Shown: positions 1-7,870 of the stretch, piece by piece | Layout: each line of letters starts with the position of its first letter | Numbering within the stretch: the stretch's first letter is position 1 | Position numbers and translations under genes: made by a program | The notes under the pieces: model-generated | What the model saw: the letters and a program-made list of their open reading frames with translations, nothing else | Database searches by the model: none | What the model was told of the DNA's origin: nothing | Source of the DNA: Dehalococcoidales bacterium | GTDB taxonomy: Bacteria > Chloroflexota > Dehalococcoidia > Dehalococcoidales > Fen-1064 | Direction: 5' to 3' | Length of the DNA stretch: 14,585 bases | NCBI GenBank assembly: GCA_028712845.1 | Contig: JAQTPO010000035.1 | Span: forward strand, 1 to 14,585

Positions 1-2046
1 AAGAATACTTCGGAGCAGAATAGCGATTACTACAAGTATGCCGGCAATGGCAAGTCCCACTACCTTGCCGAAATCGGCATCGTTGGTGAGCATAATATCG
101 GCGCGTACTGCGCTATCGCCACCTACGTAATGGGAACTTCCTGCCAGAGTCGATAATTCAACACTTTTCTCCACCTCATTCCTGAGCAAGGCTACCGTAG
201 CGAGGGTCTCTGCAGAATTAGGGTCACCGCTGAGAATGACATTGATCCTGGCAATCGTTTGGTCACTGGAGAAATAGGTGGCAAATAGATAAGCGGTGAA
301 TGGCGTATTGCTTTCTAATTTGAACTCGCCGACCAGCCCATTCAGATTATCAGAAGCCTTGTAAATAGTCTCCTGCAACTGGGCTAATAGTGCCGGCAGA
401 TTTTCAGGCTTGGTGGTAGCGACTTGCCCGGTAATGACTGAAAGCTGACCCAGATTAACTGTTACCTGCTGGAAATTGGGGCTTTGTACGATTCCGGGAT
501 ACTGTAGTGCCAGGCTCTGTAATGATTGCCCGACTGTCTGGAGTGAAGCCAACTGGTCAAGCCCGCTGCCTTGACCCAGTGCATCGCCGATACTGCGGAA
601 CTGTACTGCTAAACCTGAGAGTTGTGTGGTCGGCGTAGCATAATAATTTACCCGTGAGACGCCTTCGACGTTCTGTAATGATTGGGCGATTCCTTCAATT
701 GCCTGTAGTGAAGCTGCGCTGGTGATGTTTCCCTGTTTAGATTCAATAAGGACATATGAAGGCGATAGTTCCCCCACTGCGAAATGTTCAGCCATAACCT
801 TGTAGCCTTTCACTGATTCTGAACTCTGGGGTAATTGGTTGATTATATCGGCTGACCGGGTGAGGTGAGATAAGGCTAAGTACGGTAATAAGAGCACAAC
901 GATAAGGGGTACCACTACCATAACTGGATGCTTGCTGACCCAATCGCCGATTTTATTCCAACCGAAGCGGACTTCCTTCTTTGCGCCTGATGTTTTGGCG
1001 GGCCAGAAAAGGTGCTTGCCGAAAAGTGACATCAATGCCGGGACTAACGTTAAGCCGGCAAGGAGAGTGATGGCAACGCCGATTGCCAGTGCGTAGCCGG
1101 TAGTCTGGTTCATACCGAAATTTGAAATGCCTAGAGACAGGAAAGCGACAATCACGGTCAGAGCACTGGCGGCAATGACGGGAGCGATGTGTTTGATAGC
1201 ATGGCTCTGTGCTTCGTTGTGCTCTTTCTGCCTTAGCTCCTCCCGGAAACGGGACACGATAAATAGACAATAATCAGTGCCCACACCGAAGATGATTACC
1301 ACCAGGTATGCTTCTGATAGTGTGGAGAATTTAGCGCCGGCTTCTCCCATAAAGCCAACTATTCCCGCTGATACGGCATAACTGCAGCCGATGGCAACCA
1401 GCGGCAGGAGCATGGCAATAGGGGACCGGTAAATGATGAGCAGTAAAACTGCGACCAGTATGATAGTGACAATGGTAGTCCGGTCGATTGTTTTCTGGAC
1501 AGAGGCGAACATGTCCTGGAATAAGCCTGTTTCACCGGTGAAATAGATATTACCGTTCGGGTGGTTCTGCTGGAGATAATCTCGTATCTGACTGACTGCC
1601 GACTTGGCAGCATCAGACAGCGAACCGACCGAGAAATTTATACTTATCATCATGGTTGTCTGGTCGGTGCTTATCAGTGTGGAACGCAAAGCCGCGTTTT
1701 CGTAGATGGAAGTGACTCCGGAGATTTCTTGAGGGGCGGAATCAGAGACCAGCCAATCGTGAATAACCTGTGCTTCCTGCATATCGCTGGCAGTAAGCCC
1801 ATCCGCATTGTGTATGATAATGATTCCATTGCCGCCTGCAGCCTGCGTGGTCGAGGTAAATTTCTCGGCAAGCAATCTGCTGGCAGTCGCCGATTGTGTG
1901 TCCTGTGGCAGGAACTGGCTTTCATCCGTAACCCCTACCTCTGCTAGTTTCGGAGAAAACAGGAATAATAGCACTGCTGCCGCTATCCAAACGACGGTAA
2001 TAGCTATCCGGTATTTCGTGGTGAATCTAGATAGTGCAGAAAACAT
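1..2046 (-). CDS. MMPL/RND-family membrane transporter, 3' end cut by window
   Basis: The reading frame runs open from an ATG at 2046 to the window edge, giving the first 682 residues; the C-terminus lies outside. It has the MMPL layout: a transmembrane segment at about residues 12-30, a large extracytoplasmic loop to about 180, a cluster of membrane helices to about 350, another helix near 373-392, a second large loop, and the start of a further helix at the window edge. The hallmark GTDYCLF(I)VSRFREE-type motif is present, with the proton-relay-type aspartate at about residue 258. The family exports lipids, drugs or other hydrophobic compounds using proton motive force; the substrate here cannot be told. 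It starts 31 nt after the MarR gene stop, so the two are probably co-transcribed and MarR-controlled. A GAGGGGG Shine-Dalgarno lies about 13 nt before the ATG, which is rather far. Confidence 0.9.
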   Translation of the reverse strand, partial: MFSALSRFTTKYRIAITVVWIAAAVLLFLFSPKLAEVGVTDESQFLPQDTQSATASRLLAEKFTSTTQAAGGNGIIIIHNADGLTASDMQEAQVIHDWLVSDSAPQEISGVTSIYENAALRSTLISTDQTTMMISINFSVGSLSDAAKSAVSQIRDYLQQNHPNGNIYFTGETGLFQDMFASVQKTIDRTTIVTIILVAVLLLIIYRSPIAMLLPLVAIGCSYAVSAGIVGFMGEAGAKFSTLSEAYLVVIIFGVGTDYCLFIVSRFREELRQKEHNEAQSHAIKHIAPVIAASALTVIVAFLSLGISNFGMNQTTGYALAIGVAITLLAGLTLVPALMSLFGKHLFWPAKTSGAKKEVRFGWNKIGDWVSKHPVMVVVPLIVVLLLPYLALSHLTRSADIINQLPQSSESVKGYKVMAEHFAVGELSPSYVLIESKQGNITSAASLQAIEGIAQSLQNVEGVSRVNYYATPTTQLSGLAVQFRSIGDALGQGSGLDQLASLQTVGQSLQSLALQYPGIVQSPNFQQVTVNLGQLSVITGQVATTKPENLPALLAQLQETIYKASDNLNGLVGEFKLESNTPFTAYLFATYFSSDQTIARINVILSGDPNSAETLATVALLRNEVEKSVELSTLAGSSHYVGGDSAVRADIMLTNDADFGKVVGLAIAGILVVIAILLRSIL

Positions 2047-2077
2047 GTTTTGTTATTGACCCCCTCTGTCCCTTTTT

Positions 2078-2557
2078 CTATAAAACATCAAGTTGCATGG
2101 CGCTGGATGTTGCGTTATGGAGTAATATTTCGGCTACTTCATCAGCCTTTTGAAGTTCTTCCAGCGATAAGCCACGCAAGAGTTGCTCCATTTTATTCTG
2201 ACCTAATGTCCATATCCGGTTGATAATTTGCTGACCTTGTGGAGAAATCTCGCAGATGACCAGGCGGCGGTCTTCTGTGGCTGCGCTGCGTATAACCAGT
2301 TCTTTTTTAACAAGATTGTCTAAAATTCCGGTAGCGGTAGAGACGGCAACATCCAGAAAAGAGGCAATGGAACTCATCCGGATCGAGCCTTCGGTATGTA
2401 ATAGCAATAAAACTCGTAACTGAGCTACGGTCATATCGGATGATAGCCATTCGGACGGAATGCTCAGTTTGATTACCCTGAATATGTCATTTGATAATTG
2501 CAGTATGTGGCTCACCAGTGCTTTACCATCTTGTTCTAAAGTATATTTCGGTTCCAT
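2078..2557 (-). CDS. MarR-family transcriptional regulator
   Basis: A 159-residue winged-helix repressor of MarR type. The DNA-binding core is visible: helix-turn-helix at about residues 58-86 with recognition helix around 72-85 (VSTATGILDNLVKKELV), then the wing with the characteristic D96-R97-R98 of the family. N- and C-terminal helices would form the dimer. The frame extends upstream to a TTG at 2578, but the GGAGG ribosome binding site overlaps that codon, so I chose the ATG at 2557 even though its spacer of 14 nt is long. It is the first gene of an apparent two-gene unit with the MMPL exporter, a common arrangement in which a ligand releases the repressor and induces efflux. A palindrome over the predicted transcription start supports autoregulation. 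The ligand is unknown. Confidence 0.9.
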   Translation of the reverse strand: MEPKYTLEQDGKALVSHILQLSNDIFRVIKLSIPSEWLSSDMTVAQLRVLLLLHTEGSIRMSSIASFLDVAVSTATGILDNLVKKELVIRSAATEDRRLVICEISPQGQQIINRIWTLGQNKMEQLLRGLSLEELQKADEVAEILLHNATSSAMQLDVL

Positions 2558-2579
2558 ATTAATGTTAGCTGCCTCCAAA

Positions 2580-2600
2580 TAGTTTGGTTATACCTAACTA
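2580..2600. promoter_or_regulatory. Probable MarR operator, 21-bp palindrome
   Basis: Two 9-bp arms, TAGTTTGGT and ACCTAACTA, separated by TAT, match each other as inverted repeats at 8 of 9 positions. The site sits just downstream of the predicted -10 box, covering the expected +1, and upstream of the GGAGG of the MarR gene. Size, symmetry and place fit a MarR dimer site that blocks initiation. Binding is inferred from position and family habit. Confidence 0.65.
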
Positions 2601-2605
2601 ATTTA

Positions 2606-2635
2606 AGAATAAGCCTCAGGACTAATGCTTGTCAA
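2606..2635 (-). promoter_or_regulatory. Promoter of the MarR-MMPL unit
   Basis: On the minus strand a perfect -35 TTGACA (2635-2630) is followed after 18 bp by TATTCT (2611-2606) as a -10 box. Initiation would fall near 2599-2600, at the edge of the palindromic operator. The -10 is only 4/6, so moderate strength is expected. Confidence 0.55.
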
Positions 2636-2775
2636 GAGGTTTTTTAAGCAGAATTTCCAGTGTTTTGTAGAATGGTCCGAATTTTCAGGGGATATTTTTG
2701 ACTTCTGTCTATCGTACAGTACCCACACGTGCTGCTTTTTATCTAGTACAATCTCACTTCCACCACAAAAAACTA

Positions 2776-3069
2776 TTATGGATGCTTTGTGATTGCAAAG
2801 ATAGTAATCTGCTCTTTAGTTGGACCGTAATACCAGAAAACCCTGTATGCAGCGGGTGTGTTTTGTTCTGCATAAGCCTCGAAGACTTTTTCTCCTTGTG
2901 GTCCCTTGAGGCTCGAAAACTCGTGTGTTTGCAGACTGTTATGTCGCGGGTTAGATGCGAGCAGTTCAATGGTTTTCTTCACAGCCTTGTAATGTTTACT
3001 CAGAGACGGCTCAGATTTTAGATGGTTAAAGTCGGCTTCGCTTCGATAAGTCCAATATATCTCAAACAA
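2776..3069 (-). CDS. RelE/ParE-like putative toxin
   Basis: A 97-residue small protein. Its N-terminal helical part is followed by a C-terminal beta region ending AYRVFWYYGPTKEQITIFAITKHP-like, the pattern of RelE/ParE-fold toxins (compact helices, then strands with 'yRv.w.y' and a terminal 'i..i..H'). In that superfamily members cut mRNA at the ribosome or poison gyrase; which applies here, if either, cannot be told, and I could not identify catalytic residues. Start is a TTG at 3069, chosen because AGGAA lies 6 nt upstream and the preceding gene stops 9 nt earlier. Being second in a two-gene unit after an AbrB-like protein fits a toxin-antitoxin module. Related pairs are common but often annotated only as hypothetical. 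Confidence 0.65.
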   Translation of the reverse strand: MFEIYWTYRSEADFNHLKSEPSLSKHYKAVKKTIELLASNPRHNSLQTHEFSSLKGPQGEKVFEAYAEQNTPAAYRVFWYYGPTKEQITIFAITKHP

Positions 3070-3078
3070 AAGGGATTC

Positions 3079-3363
3079 CTACAGATTTTTTAAGTTTATT
3101 TTTGATACTTTTCCATCAGATGCTTCTTTAAGTCCGACCGCAATTGCTTCACGCGCCCGGGTGTTTTTGTACAACCAAGCCTCTGAAGCTGGAATACTGA
3201 CATGAGGATCCAGCACGATTTGTCCGATTTCGTTGCAGTAAATATGATATGTAACCCCTTCTGTCACCAGAGCTTTTGAAAGGACAATCCTTTTCTTTAC
3301 GTCCGGTTTTACATTTGTAGCTATCTTGCGAAACCTGTCATTTTTGATTATTTTATTTTCCAT
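3079..3363 (-). CDS. AbrB/MazE-like putative antitoxin
   Basis: A 94-residue protein. Residues about 17-58 (pattern KKRIVLSKALVTEGVTYHIY, then NEIGQIVLDP) resemble the swapped-hairpin AbrB fold used by MazE-type antitoxins to bind DNA: a beta strand, a short 'LSKAL' turn, a glycine, then strands ending in 'G.IvL.p'. The remaining charged helical tail would be the toxin-wrapping part. I start it at the ATG at 3363, not the in-frame GTG at 3435 that overlaps the trpA stop, because a good promoter lies between the two and the extra 24 residues look like translated operator DNA. With this start the mRNA would have almost no leader. It precedes the RelE/ParE-like gene by 9 nt. Identification is by fold pattern only. 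Confidence 0.65.
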   Translation of the reverse strand: MENKIIKNDRFRKIATNVKPDVKKRIVLSKALVTEGVTYHIYCNEIGQIVLDPHVSIPASEAWLYKNTRAREAIAVGLKEASDGKVSKINLKNL

Positions 3364-3369
3364 AAGCCT

Positions 3370-3398
3370 ATTATAATAATAGTGGGACAAATTATCAA
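3370..3398 (-). promoter_or_regulatory. Promoter of the toxin-antitoxin-like unit
   Basis: Minus-strand TTGATA (3398-3393), 17-bp spacer, then a consensus TATAAT (3375-3370). The predicted start of transcription is about 3363, the A of the antitoxin ATG, so the transcript would be leaderless or have only a few bases of leader; a second possible -10 (TATTAT, 3381-3376) would give about six. No convincing Shine-Dalgarno precedes the ATG, which agrees. Confidence 0.6.
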
Positions 3399-3413
3399 GT
3401 GGGACAATCCCAC
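3381..3413. promoter_or_regulatory. Repeated half-sites and palindrome at the toxin-antitoxin promoter
   Basis: AGTGGGACAA occurs at 3381-3390 and again at 3398-3407, 17 bp apart. The second copy is half of a perfect inverted repeat, GTGGGA-CAA-TCCCAC (3399-3413). The copies flank the -35 box, one in the spacer and one just upstream, the usual place for autorepression by an antitoxin or toxin-antitoxin complex. Confidence 0.55.
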
Positions 3414-3434
3414 CTGATTCATCTATTTTACTCA

Positions 3435-4223
3435 CTACTTATTAATGCCATCCAGTGCTTTTCTGGCGGCTTTGATAAACGCCTGTGTCTTTTTCATCTT
3501 TTCATCATCGGCTTCCAATAGCTGGATGAGCTTACTGCCGATAATGACGCCATCGGCTATTTGCGCTACCTGACCTGCCTGTTCGGGCGTAGATATACCG
3601 AAGCCAACGCAAATCGGACGTTCCGTTGTTTTTCTTACTTTAGCCACAAATCTGCCTAAATCAGCGGGCAATGCGCTTCTGGCGCCGGTAACCCCGGCAA
3701 TGGAAACCAGATAAATAAAACCGCGTGATTTACTGCCGACCAGTCTGATACGTTCTTCTGTGCTGGTGGGCGCCAAAAGATAAATGAGGTCAAGCTCATT
3801 CTTCTGTGTTATAGTTTCCAGTTCCTGCCCTTCATCGGGAGTCAGGTCGGGAACAATCAGCCCGCTGATGCCGGAAAGGTCACAATCACGGCAGAATTTC
3901 TCCAGTCCGTAACTATTGACCGGATTGAAATAGGTCATAAACACCAACGGGATACTGACTTTCTTGCTCAACTTCTTTGCCGTATCAAGACATAGTTTGG
4001 TGGTAACGCCGTTTTTCAGAGCTTTGAAACTGGCGCGCTGAATCGTGGCTCCATCAGCCATCGGGTCGGAAAAGGGAATACCGAGTTCGACAATGTCACA
4101 GCCGCAATCCGCCAGTACAGGCACGATTTTTAGAGTCGATTCGAGGCTGGGGTAGCCAACAGTGACATAAGCAATCAATGCCTTGTGATTCTTTTGTGTG
4201 AAGACAGATTCAAGTTGACTCAT
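3435..4223 (-). CDS. trpA: Tryptophan synthase alpha subunit
   Basis: A 262-residue TIM-barrel protein of normal family length. It splits indole-3-glycerol phosphate into indole and glyceraldehyde-3-phosphate and channels indole to TrpB in the cytoplasmic alpha2-beta2 complex. The two acid catalytic residues are in place: Glu46 in the [12 protein letters not shown] motif and Asp57 in PMADG, corresponding to E. coli Glu49 and Asp60. The phosphate-binding end of the barrel (VGFGIS, then GVIIGSKL) is present. The ATG overlaps the trpB stop as ATGA, so translation is probably coupled. It is the last gene of the trp operon. No classical terminator follows; the next elements are the operator and promoter of the toxin-antitoxin-like unit. 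Confidence 0.98.
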   Translation of the reverse strand: MSQLESVFTQKNHKALIAYVTVGYPSLESTLKIVPVLADCGCDIVELGIPFSDPMADGATIQRASFKALKNGVTTKLCLDTAKKLSKKVSIPLVFMTYFNPVNSYGLEKFCRDCDLSGISGLIVPDLTPDEGQELETITQKNELDLIYLLAPTSTEERIRLVGSKSRGFIYLVSIAGVTGARSALPADLGRFVAKVRKTTERPICVGFGISTPEQAGQVAQIADGVIIGSKLIQLLEADDEKMKKTQAFIKAARKALDGINK

Positions 4224-5404
4224 TGTTTCGCTCCCAGTGCCTGATTGACGATGTCCAAATCCTTATCACCGCGGCCGGAAAGACTGATGACGAGCATTTG
4301 ATTTTTTTCCAGGGTGACTGCCAGTTCCATCGCGTAAGCAACCGCATGAGCTGATTCCAGTGCGGGAATAATGCCTTCGGCGTGACATAGTACTTGAAAA
4401 CCCTTCAGGGCGGCTTCGTCCGTTACTGCTACATAAGTAGCGCGGCCGCTGTCTTTAAGAAAGCTGTGTTCAGGGCCCACACCGGGATAGTCCAGTCCGG
4501 CAGAAATGCTGTGCGTTTCGTTAATTTGACCGTTTTTATCCTGTAGAACATAGGATTTAGCGCCGTGGAGCACACCTACATTACCAGCCATTAGCGTGGC
4601 GGCGTGCTTGCCGGTTTTCAATCCGCGCCCGGCGGCTTCCACTCCAATCAATCCTACTTCCATGTCACTCAGGAAAGGGTAAAAAATACCCATCGCATTG
4701 CTTCCCCCGCCGACACAGGCGACGATGCAGTCGGGCAGGCGTTTGTATTCCTTTAACATTTGTTCCCTGGTTTCCTTGCCGATAATCGACTGGAAATCAC
4801 GCACCATTGCAGGATAAGGGTGTGGACCCACCACCGAACCAAGCAGATAGTGGGTAGTTCTGACATTGCTTACCCAGTCCCTGATGGCTTCGTTGATGGC
4901 ATCCTTGAGGGTACGGCTGCCTGAAGTAACAGGACGGACCTCGGCACCCATCAGTCTCATCCGGAAGACATTCAATGCCTGCCGATGGATGTCATCCTCC
5001 CCCATATAGATAATACATTCCAGTCCCATCCGGGCGCAGACTGCCGCCGTGGCGACACCGTGCTGACCGGCGCCTGTTTCGGCGATAATTCTCTGCTTGC
5101 CAAGACGTTTCGCCAGTAATGCCTGTCCCAGCGCATTATTGATTTTGTGCGCTCCGGTGTGTGCCAAGTCCTCTCTTTTCAGCAATATTTTAGCCCCGCC
5201 GCATCGCTCGGTTAATCTCTCTGCAAAGTATAGCGGCGTGGGTCTGCCGGCATAGTAATGGCAGAGAGATTCGAATTCCTGCCAGAAACCGGTATCAGTT
5301 TTCAGGGCTTTATAAGCGGCGGTTAGTTCATCCAGCGCCGGCACCAGTGTTTCAGGCACAAACCGTCCGCCGTAATCACCGAAGTATCCATATTTATCAG
5401 GCAA
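4220..5404 (-). CDS. trpB: Tryptophan synthase beta subunit
   Basis: A 394-residue PLP enzyme that joins indole and L-serine to give L-tryptophan. The Schiff-base lysine is Lys87 in HTGAHKINN, the catalytic acid Glu109 lies in AETGAGQHG, and the PLP-phosphate loop GGGSN is at 232-236; all fall at the same numbers as in the Salmonella/E. coli enzyme, placing it in the canonical TrpB1 group and not the long TrpB2 group. The start is TTG at 5404, overlapping the end of trpF by 8 bp. It is supported by an AAAGGAGG ribosome binding site 8 nt upstream inside trpF and by the conserved N-terminus ([15 protein letters not shown]) beginning within a few residues. The stop overlaps the trpA ATG. Confidence 0.98.
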   Translation of the reverse strand: MPDKYGYFGDYGGRFVPETLVPALDELTAAYKALKTDTGFWQEFESLCHYYAGRPTPLYFAERLTERCGGAKILLKREDLAHTGAHKINNALGQALLAKRLGKQRIIAETGAGQHGVATAAVCARMGLECIIYMGEDDIHRQALNVFRMRLMGAEVRPVTSGSRTLKDAINEAIRDWVSNVRTTHYLLGSVVGPHPYPAMVRDFQSIIGKETREQMLKEYKRLPDCIVACVGGGSNAMGIFYPFLSDMEVGLIGVEAAGRGLKTGKHAATLMAGNVGVLHGAKSYVLQDKNGQINETHSISAGLDYPGVGPEHSFLKDSGRATYVAVTDEAALKGFQVLCHAEGIIPALESAHAVAYAMELAVTLEKNQMLVISLSGRGDKDLDIVNQALGAKQ

Positions 5405-6074
5405 GATTAATGCCTCCTTTGCGCTCAGGGTCTAATCTGTGCACCGTTTCGATAAAGGCTTTCATTTTAACGGCATCTTTTTTGCCGTTCGTTTCGACAC
5501 CACTGGAGACATCGACGCCCCATGGTTTTGCCGTCTTGATTAATTGTCCGACATTATCGGGTGTCAAGCCGCCGGCAATCATCACCGAGAATTTATCCGA
5601 TACGGCTTTAGCCGCCTGCCAGTTAAAAGTGGTTCCGGTTCCGCCGTAAGCGCCTTCGGTGGCTGAATCCAACAGGCAAATGAGCTGGTTGGGAGGAATC
5701 ATACTATACCCTCTCCAGATATCTGCGGAAATCTCCGCATGCCGCACATCCGGAACAACATGAAAAACCTTGATAAAAGGTTTCTCAATCGTTTTGCAGT
5801 ATTCCCATGTCTCGTTTCCGCTGAGCTGCACCCAGTCCAGTTTACAGTAGTCCGCTATCTGATTTATTTCAACGGCAGGTTTATTCACAAAAACACCGAC
5901 AACCTGCGGTGGTGAATCGAATTGGCGAACCGATGCAATTATTTTCAGGGCTTTTTCCGGGGATACTTGCCTTTTGCTGGGGGCAAATACCATCCCCAGA
6001 TAATCGGTGCCTGCCTGACTGGCAGAAATCGCCGATTCAATATCGGAAATCCCGCAGATTTTGACCCACGTCAT
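5397..6074 (-). CDS. trpF: Phosphoribosylanthranilate isomerase
   Basis: A 225-residue (beta/alpha)8 enzyme that converts N-(5-phosphoribosyl)anthranilate to the carboxyphenylamino-deoxyribulose phosphate by Amadori rearrangement. The general base Cys7 (VKICGIS) and general acid Asp136 (LLDSATEG, followed by GGTGTTFNW) are present, as is the phosphate-binding GGLTPDNV at 168-175 and the terminal VDVSSGVE. A small deviation is seen in the motif usually read QLHG, which is QLSG here. The ATG overlaps the trpC stop as ATGA. It is a separate protein, not fused to trpC as in enterobacteria. The C-terminus carries the trpB ribosome binding site. Confidence 0.96.
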   Translation of the reverse strand: MTWVKICGISDIESAISASQAGTDYLGMVFAPSKRQVSPEKALKIIASVRQFDSPPQVVGVFVNKPAVEINQIADYCKLDWVQLSGNETWEYCKTIEKPFIKVFHVVPDVRHAEISADIWRGYSMIPPNQLICLLDSATEGAYGGTGTTFNWQAAKAVSDKFSVMIAGGLTPDNVGQLIKTAKPWGVDVSSGVETNGKKDAVKMKAFIETVHRLDPERKGGINLA

Positions 6075-6847
6075 AGCAGTTCCTTTATTTTGGTGGCGAT
6101 ATCCGGCGCAGACATCAGAGCCTCGCCGATGAGTGCGGAATTAACGCCCCATTTTCCCAACTTCTCCATATCCTCACGATTCTTTATACCGCTCTCACTG
6201 ACTACGATGCGGTCAGGCGGGATGATGGAACGTAATTTCGCAGTGGTATTCAGGTCAACCGTGAACGTGTTCAGGTCGCGGTTATTGATACCGATGATGG
6301 TCGCTTCGCTCTTCAGGGCAGTTTCCACTTCTATGTTATTATGTACTTCCACTAAACAAATCATACCAAGTCTATGGCTCAGTTGCAGGAGCTCGCGTAA
6401 TTTCTCGGGTGTCAGGATGGCGACAATTAACAATAAACTGTCTGCGCCATAAGCCCGCGCTTCGTAAACCTGATATGGGTCGAAGATGAAGTCCTTTCTC
6501 AAAAGAGGCAAAGGTTTATCTGCGAGCGCTTTCTTGATATCCCTCAAATAATTCAGACTGCCCAGAAAGTATTTAGGTTCGGTCAGGACGGATATTGCCG
6601 CCGCACCGCTAGCGGCGTAGGCTCCGGCAATATCCAGAGGCTGAAAATTATGACAGATGACTCCCTTTGACGGCGATGCCTTTTTTACCTCGGCGATGAG
6701 ACGAACCGTATTGCCGCGTAAAGCGGAAGCAAAATCGAGCGGCGGAGATTGCGCCGATGCCAGTTTTACCATTTCGGACAAAGGCAAGCGTTCCTTCTTT
6801 TCTTTCAGTTGTATTAAAACATCAGCGACAATTTTGTCTAAAATCAT
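6071..6847 (-). CDS. trpC: Indole-3-glycerol phosphate synthase
   Basis: A 258-residue TIM-barrel enzyme that closes and decarboxylates CdRP to indole-3-glycerol phosphate. Catalytic and binding residues are visible: Glu53 and Lys55 in IAEVKKASPSKG, Lys118 in LLRKDFI, Glu167 in CLVEVHN, the NNRDL motif at 188-192, and VSESGI further on, the usual order of the family. Start ATG at 6847 has GAGG 6 nt upstream, placed over the trpD stop; the gap to trpD is 9 nt. The stop overlaps the trpF start. Single-domain form, length normal. Confidence 0.97.
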   Translation of the reverse strand: MILDKIVADVLIQLKEKKERLPLSEMVKLASAQSPPLDFASALRGNTVRLIAEVKKASPSKGVICHNFQPLDIAGAYAASGAAAISVLTEPKYFLGSLNYLRDIKKALADKPLPLLRKDFIFDPYQVYEARAYGADSLLLIVAILTPEKLRELLQLSHRLGMICLVEVHNNIEVETALKSEATIIGINNRDLNTFTVDLNTTAKLRSIIPPDRIVVSESGIKNREDMEKLGKWGVNSALIGEALMSAPDIATKIKELL

Positions 6848-6856
6848 TCCGTACCT

Positions 6857-7870
6857 CTAGGTGGGATTCTGACTGAATTTAACAAATTCCGTTACTTTCT
6901 GCAATGCTTTACCGTTGTCGATTACTTCACCCGCCAGCGCTATGCCCTGGGCGAGTGTTTTTGTTTTATCACCTGCAATCAGCGCCGCCGCGGCGTTCAT
7001 CAGCACAATATCACGTTGCGCTCCTTTCCTGCCTGACAGGATACTGCGTAACAGGTCGGCGTTTTCTTGAGCCGTACCGCCTTTCAGACTGCCCGGTTTA
7101 GTCCTCGGTAACCCCAGTCCTTCGGGCGCAATTTCATAGTTCTCGATAGAACCATTTTTCAGTTCCGAGATAAAGGTCTTTCCCGTGACGGTGATTTCAT
7201 CCAGTCCGTCTTCGCCGTGAACCACCAGAGCATGCTGACAGCCGAGCATCTTCAGCACAGTCGCCATCTTTTCTGTAAGACCTTTCTCCGGCACGCCTAG
7301 CACCTGTGCAGTGGCGCCTGCCGGATTGGTAAGGGGCCCAAGGATATTGAATACGGTGCGGATGCCTACTTCCTTACGCGGCGCGGCGGCATATTTCATT
7401 GCCGGATGAAATACCGGCGCCAGCATAAAACCGATGCCCACTTTCCCCAGACATTTTTGTACCTGCTCAGGATTGAGGTCAATCTTCACCCCCAGAGCTT
7501 CCAGCACATCGGCGCTGCCGCACTGACTGCTCATAGCGCGATTGCCGTGCTTGGCGATTTTCAACCCGCAGGCGGCGGCAACGAAAGCGGCGGCAGTGGA
7601 GATATTGAAAGTGCCCAGACCATCGCCGCCGGTGCCGCAGGTATCTACGACCGGTTCATCGATGTTCACGCGCAGGGCTTTGGCGCGCATTGTCCGGGCT
7701 AGACCGGCAATTTCCTCGACGGTTTCTCCCTTGAGGCGTAAAGCGGTGACAAAGGCACCGAACTGGGCGGGAGTAGCGTTGCCCTCCATAATCTCGGTCA
7801 TCACCGCGGAGGCTTCATCAATCGTGAGTGAACGCCCGCCGACCAGTTGCGCAATAGCTTCTTTAATCAT
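6857..7870 (-). CDS. trpD: Anthranilate phosphoribosyltransferase
   Basis: A 337-residue protein of the nucleoside phosphorylase/phosphoribosyltransferase class III fold. It transfers the phosphoribosyl group of PRPP to anthranilate. The PRPP loop GTGGD is at 79-83, followed by NIST, KHGNRAMSSQCGSADVLEALG and the anthranilate tunnel region (AAAPRKEVGIRTVFNILGPLTNP); all are family signatures. The length is that of a stand-alone TrpD, without a glutamine amidotransferase domain, in keeping with a separate trpG. The ATG at 7870 overlaps the trpG stop as ATGA. Confidence 0.98.
   Translation of the reverse strand: MIKEAIAQLVGGRSLTIDEASAVMTEIMEGNATPAQFGAFVTALRLKGETVEEIAGLARTMRAKALRVNIDEPVVDTCGTGGDGLGTFNISTAAAFVAAACGLKIAKHGNRAMSSQCGSADVLEALGVKIDLNPEQVQKCLGKVGIGFMLAPVFHPAMKYAAAPRKEVGIRTVFNILGPLTNPAGATAQVLGVPEKGLTEKMATVLKMLGCQHALVVHGEDGLDEITVTGKTFISELKNGSIENYEIAPEGLGLPRTKPGSLKGGTAQENADLLRSILSGRKGAQRDIVLMNAAAALIAGDKTKTLAQGIALAGEVIDNGKALQKVTEFVKFSQNPT

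Noticed and set aside
953..1947. Open frames on both strands inside the transporter gene
   Set aside because: They lie out of frame within a continuous MMPL coding sequence with clear family motifs, and their translations look like no protein family.
2636..2775. Possible small gene or terminator between the toxin and the MarR promoter
   Set aside because: Only weak short dyads without T-runs and no ORF with a ribosome binding site were found.
3399..3413. GTGGGA/TCCCAC dyad as a terminator of the trp operon
   Set aside because: The stem is only 6 bp and no uninterrupted T-run follows; operator function fits its place better.
3364..3435. GTG start for the antitoxin overlapping the trpA stop
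   Set aside because: The stretch contains the promoter and palindromic operator of the same gene, and the conserved part of the protein begins later.
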